Source: Saprospiraceae bacterium UBA6168 (lineage in GTDB: Bacteria; Bacteroidota; Bacteroidia; Chitinophagales; Saprospiraceae). From it: 46,188 bases of DNA. Within the stretch, counting starts at the first letter, position 1. Each line of letters begins with the position of its first letter. Made by a program: the position numbers and the translations under genes. Under the pieces are notes generated by a model. The model worked only from the letters and a program-made list of their open reading frames with translations. It did no database searches and was not told the DNA's origin. Location: NCBI GenBank assembly GCA_002435785.1, contig DIUC01000060.1, positions 1 through 46,188 of the forward strand, read 5' to 3'. Positions 41,532 through 46,188 of the stretch are shown here, piece after piece.

Positions 41532-42449
41532 ATGAATGCAATGACCTTAGCTTTTATCAACATGCTTGAGACCCTCAAGACGATGGTGACTGCCAACCAG
41601 GCAAGGTTCACCGTCATACCTGCCTTCGCCGATGCCTTCGCCGAAATTACTTCCCGGCTAACGACCATGCAAGCCTTGAAACTGATTGCCGTCGAAAAGA
41701 CGATTCCACAGACTGAAGCCAACAAAGCCCTAAAGCTGGAACTCTGCCAAAAGACGGTGTCCGTGGCTGGTACCATCAGCTCGCTGGCATCCAAGCTCGG
41801 CGACGTCGCCCTGAAGGCTGAGATGAACGTGAAATTGTACAAACTGGAAAAAATGGCCGCTGGTGTGCTGACGGCCCACTGCCAGAACATCCACACTAAG
41901 GCTACCACCCACAAAGTGGCCGCTGCCGACTACAAGCTCACGCAGGCCATGCTCGACGAACTGCAAGCCCTCATCACCGAGTACACCACCGAAGTGCCCG
42001 AGGTGCGCACAGAAGGGGGCGAAATTAACACGGCCAAGGGACTCATCGAAAAGCACAAGGGTGAGTGCAGGGAAGTGCTGGAGGGCCAACTCGACCCGAT
42101 GGTGAACATCCTGCTGGAGACCGACCCCGGTGCTGTGGACCTCTGGCGCAGCGCCCGTGTGGTGGTGGACCCGCCCAGCACCCCCACCCAACTCAAGGTC
42201 AAGGTGTTTACCCTCGAAGGCGAAACCTTCGTGCCACTGGCGGACATCCCCTTCGTCGCCGTCAATGGCAAGGAATACACCCTCGTCACCGACGAGCTTG
42301 GCGAGGCGCAGAAAAAGCCCATCCCCTACGGCGAGTACGAACTGAAGTGCAACATGCCTGGCTTCAAGCCCTTCCTGCAAAAGAAATTTAAAATGGTGCG
42401 GGGGAAGGTGAACAAGGTGGAGGTGGTGCTGGAGCGGCTACCTGAATGA
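41532..42449 (+). CDS. hypothetical helical protein with C-terminal Ig-like/CarboxypepD-type domain
   Basis: The 305-residue protein has no signal peptide. Residues 1-200 are helical (INMLETLKTMVTANQARFTV, LITEYTTEVPEVRTEGGEIN, GLIEKHKGECREVLEGQLDP). Residues of about 215-305 form a beta-sandwich like carboxypeptidase-regulatory domains (LKVKVFTLEGETFVPLADIP, YTLVTDELGEAQKKPIPYGE, YELKCNMPGFKPFLQKKFKM). I recognise the layout but not a named family. A terminator follows the stop at 42481-42511, which separates it from the SIR2-like operon. Confidence 0.7.
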   Translation: MNAMTLAFINMLETLKTMVTANQARFTVIPAFADAFAEITSRLTTMQALKLIAVEKTIPQTEANKALKLELCQKTVSVAGTISSLASKLGDVALKAEMNVKLYKLEKMAAGVLTAHCQNIHTKATTHKVAAADYKLTQAMLDELQALITEYTTEVPEVRTEGGEINTAKGLIEKHKGECREVLEGQLDPMVNILLETDPGAVDLWRSARVVVDPPSTPTQLKVKVFTLEGETFVPLADIPFVAVNGKEYTLVTDELGEAQKKPIPYGEYELKCNMPGFKPFLQKKFKMVRGKVNKVEVVLERLPE

Positions 42450-42480
42450 AATGGCATTTGGTTTTTTGGTGAAAAAAGAG

Positions 42481-42511
42481 GCCCTGCGCTGAGAGGCGTG
42501 GGGCTTTTTTT
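42481..42511 (+). terminator. intrinsic terminator before the SIR2-like operon
   Basis: GCCCTGCGC pairs with GCGTGGGGC (two G-U pairs) around TGAGAG and is followed by seven T residues. Confidence 0.8.
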
Positions 42512-42674
42512 GGGTTTGGAAGAAGTGAGAACAGCATCATTTTGCATTTTCAATATTTTGCATTTATTTAGCAGCCGAAATAGACTTCCGTTACTTATTA
42601 CTACTTGAACAGCTTGGGAAAACTTGAAAACAACAGTAGCAAAACCCTGTAGGCGTTAGCCAAAGAACAAAACG

Positions 42675-43781
42675 ATGAACGAAGAACTCAACTGGGACAT
42701 TTTACTCCACGAACTTGATACCGGTAAGTGTGTCCTCTGTATTGGCCCCGATGTATTTTCATACGGTGAAGATCAGCGTTTGGAGCAACGCCTCGCAGAT
42801 CAGCTCCGGCGGAACAGCCAGGTCTTAGGTATTCGGGTTTATGATGACGGTTGGTTTCACTATCTCCCACAACGGGATGAGGTCGCCACTTGGTTTGGTA
42901 TAAAAGCCTTTTATGAAACCCAGCTATCTGCTGAGGCCGACCCTATTTTCTTAGACATCACTGTGCTTCCTTTTCACCTCATGCTCAACTTTTCTCCAGA
43001 CTACCGTCTGCGGGATGCTTTTAAGAGCGTAGGAAAACCCTTTGAATTCGATTGTTTGTATAAAAACCCAGAATTAGCACAAAGTCGCTCAGACGAAAGT
43101 TACCTGCCTAGTAAGGCAAAGCCCCTTATATTTAATATGCTGGGTGAAATAGAAGATAAAGATTCTCTTGTAATGACCTACGATGACCTATTTGATTATA
43201 TGGCTGCTATTTTTGAAAAAAAGCGGATGCCCCACCATGTCAAGCTGAAAATACAACAAGCCACCCATTTCATCTTTCTCGGGATGCCCTTGGACAAATG
43301 GTACTTCCACCTCTTTATGAGGGTGCTAGATATGCACAAGGACACCTCCAAGACCAAACGCTTTCAGGCGAGCTATTCAGTCAACGGTGCCAACGCCACC
43401 TTCTGCGAAGAGCAATACGCCATGACTTTCGTGCAAAACGATATTGCCGGGTTCACCACCTTGCTCCAACAGAAATGGCAGGCGGCCCAGGCCAAGAAAA
43501 CCGGCACCGGCCAACTCAATACTTTCGACAGCTGGCGACAGATGGTCAAGTCAGGAGAGGACATTGCCATTCGGCAGGTGTTGAAAGAAATGAAGCCCTT
43601 TGCTCAAAAGAATGGTGACATGACCAACCTTCATATCATGCTTGAAATGCAGTGGAACGGCTTCATGGCCACCATCTTCGAGACGGAAATGGGCAAGAAG
43701 GCCATGAAAGCAGACATTGTTAGCCGGATACTACTAATGATTGACCAAATCGAAAAATCAAACTCCACCGGAAAGCCATGA
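42675..43781 (+). CDS. SIR2-like domain protein, degenerate NAD-site motifs
   Basis: The 368-residue protein matches SIR2_2-type domains of bacterial conflict systems: KCVLCIGPDVFSYG at the Rossmann start (residues about 18-31, where active members have GxGxS), LNFSPDYRLRDAF near 104-116 (in place of TTNYD), PLIFNMLGEIEDKDSLVMTY near 150-169 (in place of the K-L-H-G motif with catalytic histidine), and ATHFIFLGMPLDKWYFHLFM near 196-215. The asparagine at about 105 is kept, but the histidine appears to be absent, so NAD hydrolysis is doubtful. No signal peptide is present, so it is cytoplasmic. It is the first gene of an operon; its TGA overlaps the ATG of the STAND NTPase gene. The assignment is from motif pattern and could be tested by structure prediction. 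Confidence 0.7.
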   Translation: MNEELNWDILLHELDTGKCVLCIGPDVFSYGEDQRLEQRLADQLRRNSQVLGIRVYDDGWFHYLPQRDEVATWFGIKAFYETQLSAEADPIFLDITVLPFHLMLNFSPDYRLRDAFKSVGKPFEFDCLYKNPELAQSRSDESYLPSKAKPLIFNMLGEIEDKDSLVMTYDDLFDYMAAIFEKKRMPHHVKLKIQQATHFIFLGMPLDKWYFHLFMRVLDMHKDTSKTKRFQASYSVNGANATFCEEQYAMTFVQNDIAGFTTLLQQKWQAAQAKKTGTGQLNTFDSWRQMVKSGEDIAIRQVLKEMKPFAQKNGDMTNLHIMLEMQWNGFMATIFETEMGKKAMKADIVSRILLMIDQIEKSNSTGKP

Positions 43782-45646
43782 GCAAACTCAAATCCAGATA
43801 TCCCGGTGCCCGCCCATTCGAGACAGCGCAGCAACTGATTTTCAAAGGGCGGCTAAACGATACGGAAAAGCTATTTCAACGGGTCTCGTTGGAAAACCTC
43901 ACCGTGCTTTACGGCAAATCTGGTACAGGTAAGTCTTCTCTGCTAAATGCTGGTATCATCCCAAAAGTAAAATCCGGGGACGACTTGATACCTATCCGAG
44001 TGCGTTTTCATGCTTACCAAGAAGGCCGAAACGCTGTGCCGCCCGCCGACCGGGCAAGGTTTTGTGTACGCAATGGCAAATCATCGCATTTGACCTTTTT
44101 GGACAAACTTATCCCTGATGAGCCAACGCTTTGGCATGATGTGAAAGAACATTTTATTTTACAAAGAGGCAAAAAAGGCCTCCTACTCGTGATAGACCAG
44201 TTCGAAGAGCTGTTCACCTATCCAGCAGAGCAGATTCAAGAGTTTGCGGAACAATTGTCCGAGGCGCTATATAAGGCCGTCCCACAACGCTACTGGGATT
44301 TACTGCAAACCGCTTACGCCCGGGATGAACATCCCCTTTCACCAGAGGAACTCACCCTCTTGCAGGGCAAACCCGCGCTGAAAGTCGTGCTATCCATCCG
44401 CTCTGACCGCCTCCACCTGCTCGACCGATTGGACAAACACCTCCCTACCATCCTCAAAAACCTCTTTGAACTCGATGCCCTCGACGAGGACTCCGCCCGG
44501 CAGGCAATCTCCGAGCCTGCCGCCCCGCCCAAAATGGACTGGTTCGACACTCAACCCTTCCTCTATGATGCTGCCACCATCGAGCAAATCCTTGATTTCT
44601 TGATGCACGAAAAAGATGACGAGGTAGAAAAGGCAGATTTGACCGAAAACCTCGAATATACCGATGCCAGACGTCAGAAAATAGAAGCCACCCAACTCCA
44701 GATCATTTGTTCCGAAATGGAGCGCAGGGCCCAAGCACGTAATCTCCAAGTCGTTAAGCCTGAGCATCTCGGCGACCTCGGTTTCATCATCCAGGAATAT
44801 TACAGCAGCCAGATAGCCCAACTCCTCGAACCAGAGCAAATGCCCGCCCGCCGCCTCATCGAGGAAGGGCTGGTCTTCGAAGAAGAGGAGCGGCGGCTGA
44901 GCCTGTACGAAGGGCAGATTTTCAAGAACTACAAAATACAACCCGAAACCCTACGCCAACTCGTGGACGCCCATCTGTTGCGGGCAGAGCCTAGCCTATC
45001 AGGCGGCTACACTTATGAGCTGAGCCATGACACACTCGTGGCACCAGTATTGAAAGCAAAACGACTTCGATTGGAATTAGAACGGGTTCAAGAGGAGGTA
45101 CAGCGTTTAGCAAAGGAGGCAGCGAGAATTAAGGAAGCTTTAGACGAAGCTATTAAGGAAAAGAAGCGGCGACAACGAGCTACGCTACTGGCTTGGATTG
45201 CAGTGATGGCGGCCGTATTGGCAATTGTCGCAGCATTCTATGCTTGGAATCAAACACAATGGTTAGAAGTAGCTCGTAAAGATGCTATTGCAAAACAAAA
45301 AGAAGCAGAACATAATAAATTTATGGCTGAAACAGCAGAAACTAATGCAATTCTACAAAAACAACAGGCTCAAAAAAGTGATAGTCTTGCGCAGATTTCG
45401 AGGGACAGTGCTTTATTTCAGAAACAACAAGCATTGACAAATCTTAAAAATGCTAACGAAGCTCTTGAAAGATATGAACGAGAAAAAGCCCAACGTGAAG
45501 CATTAGAATATAAAAAGCTGCTCAATGACGCGAGAGTATTTATCGAATCCGGCGATTGTGATTTAGCCTTGAAAAAATTGAAAAAAGTGCTTGACCTATT
45601 ACCGAACGACCCGGAAGCTTTACGATTAATGAATAAATGCAAATGA
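43778..45646 (+). CDS. membrane-anchored STAND NTPase (nSTAND1 type) with coiled-coil and TPR tail
   Basis: The 622-residue protein starts RYPGARPFETAQQLIFKGR, typical of nSTAND1 proteins, with Walker A GKSGTGKSS (about 46-54), Walker B LLLVIDQFEELFTY (about 135-148), a sensor-like arginine in LSIRSDRLHLL and the late GYTYELSHDTLVAPVLKA motif before a winged-helix/coiled-coil segment. A positive KKRRQR cluster precedes one membrane helix at about 468-488, so the NTPase should be cytoplasmic and the C-terminal coiled coil and TPR-like motif (DARVFIESGDCDLALKKLKK) periplasmic. No effector or WD40 domain is fused, unlike many relatives. Both ends overlap neighbours by ATGA. The last third is visibly more AT-rich than the NTPase part. 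Confidence 0.88.
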   Translation: MSKLKSRYPGARPFETAQQLIFKGRLNDTEKLFQRVSLENLTVLYGKSGTGKSSLLNAGIIPKVKSGDDLIPIRVRFHAYQEGRNAVPPADRARFCVRNGKSSHLTFLDKLIPDEPTLWHDVKEHFILQRGKKGLLLVIDQFEELFTYPAEQIQEFAEQLSEALYKAVPQRYWDLLQTAYARDEHPLSPEELTLLQGKPALKVVLSIRSDRLHLLDRLDKHLPTILKNLFELDALDEDSARQAISEPAAPPKMDWFDTQPFLYDAATIEQILDFLMHEKDDEVEKADLTENLEYTDARRQKIEATQLQIICSEMERRAQARNLQVVKPEHLGDLGFIIQEYYSSQIAQLLEPEQMPARRLIEEGLVFEEEERRLSLYEGQIFKNYKIQPETLRQLVDAHLLRAEPSLSGGYTYELSHDTLVAPVLKAKRLRLELERVQEEVQRLAKEAARIKEALDEAIKEKKRRQRATLLAWIAVMAAVLAIVAAFYAWNQTQWLEVARKDAIAKQKEAEHNKFMAETAETNAILQKQQAQKSDSLAQISRDSALFQKQQALTNLKNANEALERYEREKAQREALEYKKLLNDARVFIESGDCDLALKKLKKVLDLLPNDPEALRLMNKCK

Positions 45647-46188
45647 CTAAAATCAATGCCATGAAAATCTTCCCTTACTTGTTCTTCCTTTCGTTTTATG
45701 CCTTTATTAATAATGGGTGGTCGCAGGTTGACTTCGAAAAAGTAGGCAATTCAGAAATTGCCAAAGACGACAATGATTGTACACCAGAAGAGTTCAAAGG
45801 CCTGTTGAAAGAAGCCAAAGGAAAAGCCGCTATTGGCGATTACGAAGGCGCACTAAAAAAATGTTATTCAGCCAAAGCTTGTGATGAGAACAAGGAAGCA
45901 GAAGTCAACGCTCGCATTGATTCCATCTTTGCCATGATTCTCGGCGAGCGGGATGCTAGTGACAATGCTGCCCGTGCCCTACAAATCAACCAAAACGACC
46001 ATACGCTTGCAATGCGTCTTGCGGAATACAATCACTATGCGCATCCCGGAAACGCAGGAGCCTCGGCTACATTACGCCTAACTGCCGAGATACGTAATCG
46101 CTTCTGTGCTTTCCTGCTCGCAGGGCACGAGGATTACGTCAGTTCGGTGGCCTTTTCGCCCGATGGAACGAGAATGGCATCGGGGTCG
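45643..46188 (+). CDS. exported TPR/WD40-repeat protein (3' end outside window)
   Basis: The frame starts with an ATG overlapping the previous stop (ATGA) and has a second in-frame ATG at 45661, which gives a signal peptide (MKIFPYLFFLSFYAFINNGW, cleavage after SQ). The mature part has TPR-like helices similar to the tail of the STAND protein (EEFKGLLKEAKGKAAIGDYE, GALKKCYSAKACDENKEAEV), then the start of WD40 repeats (FLLAGHEDYVSSVAFSPDGT). It runs off the right edge, so the number of repeats is unknown. Its export matters: its partner's tail is on the same side of the membrane. Confidence 0.85.
   Translation, partial: MTKINAMKIFPYLFFLSFYAFINNGWSQVDFEKVGNSEIAKDDNDCTPEEFKGLLKEAKGKAAIGDYEGALKKCYSAKACDENKEAEVNARIDSIFAMILGERDASDNAARALQINQNDHTLAMRLAEYNHYAHPGNAGASATLRLTAEIRNRFCAFLLAGHEDYVSSVAFSPDGTRMASGS

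Overview
The window comes from a Bacteroidota chromosome, most likely a Saprospirales-type organism. This is inferred from six secreted proteins ending in type IX secretion (T9SS) C-terminal sorting domains, a LytTR regulator beside TPR-type hybrid kinases, a Bacteroidota-style topoisomerase IV subunit A, an ECF sigma factor followed by an anti-sigma/beta-barrel protein, and a futalosine-pathway menaquinone enzyme (MqnC). No rRNA, tRNA or CRISPR array was seen.

Layout. 1-1.0 kb: the end of an alpha/beta hydrolase and a truncated RidA gene in a decayed stretch. 1.0-8.1 kb (minus strand): a signalling operon of a LytTR response regulator and two paralogous TPR-sensor hybrid histidine kinases; the second kinase has been cut from its HPt domain by a 199-bp MITE-like insertion. 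8.2-10.1 kb: two exported proteins. 10.2-13.0 kb: topoisomerase IV subunit A (parC). 13.4-15.6 kb: ECF sigma factor and a probable anti-sigma factor fused to an outer-membrane barrel. 15.8-17.6 kb: secreted M28 peptidase. 17.6-21.1 kb: a DUF2267 protein and an MlaE-MlaF-MlaD-like lipid transport operon. 21.5-24.9 kb: a large repeat-rich surface protein. 24.9-29.5 kb: an APH-like kinase with a P-loop kinase, a CBM48 protein, a tiny peptide, a membrane-bound winged-helix regulator with a phased operator-like array, an exported protein and a lipoprotein. 29.6-42.4 kb: a cohesin/dockerin-type surface protein, hypothetical genes, MqnC, a membrane methyltransferase, two more T9SS cargo proteins and a helical/Ig-like protein. 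42.7 kb to the right edge: a tightly overlapping operon of a SIR2-like protein, a membrane-anchored STAND NTPase and an exported WD40 protein that runs off the window.

Two themes stand out. First, the right-end operon looks like a trans-envelope signalling or conflict system: an exported WD40 protein (putative sensor), an NTPase with its P-loop domain in the cytoplasm and its coiled-coil/TPR tail in the periplasm, and a SIR2-like cytoplasmic partner whose NAD-site motifs are degenerate. Second, several unrelated families of short palindromic or simple repeats lie in frame inside conserved genes (topoisomerase IV A, both hybrid kinases, the LytTR regulator), mostly in loops or linkers. They resemble in concept the palindromic elements of Rickettsia. 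The same kinds of repeat fill the intergenic gaps. Functions are inferred from sequence motifs read by eye; no database search was run.
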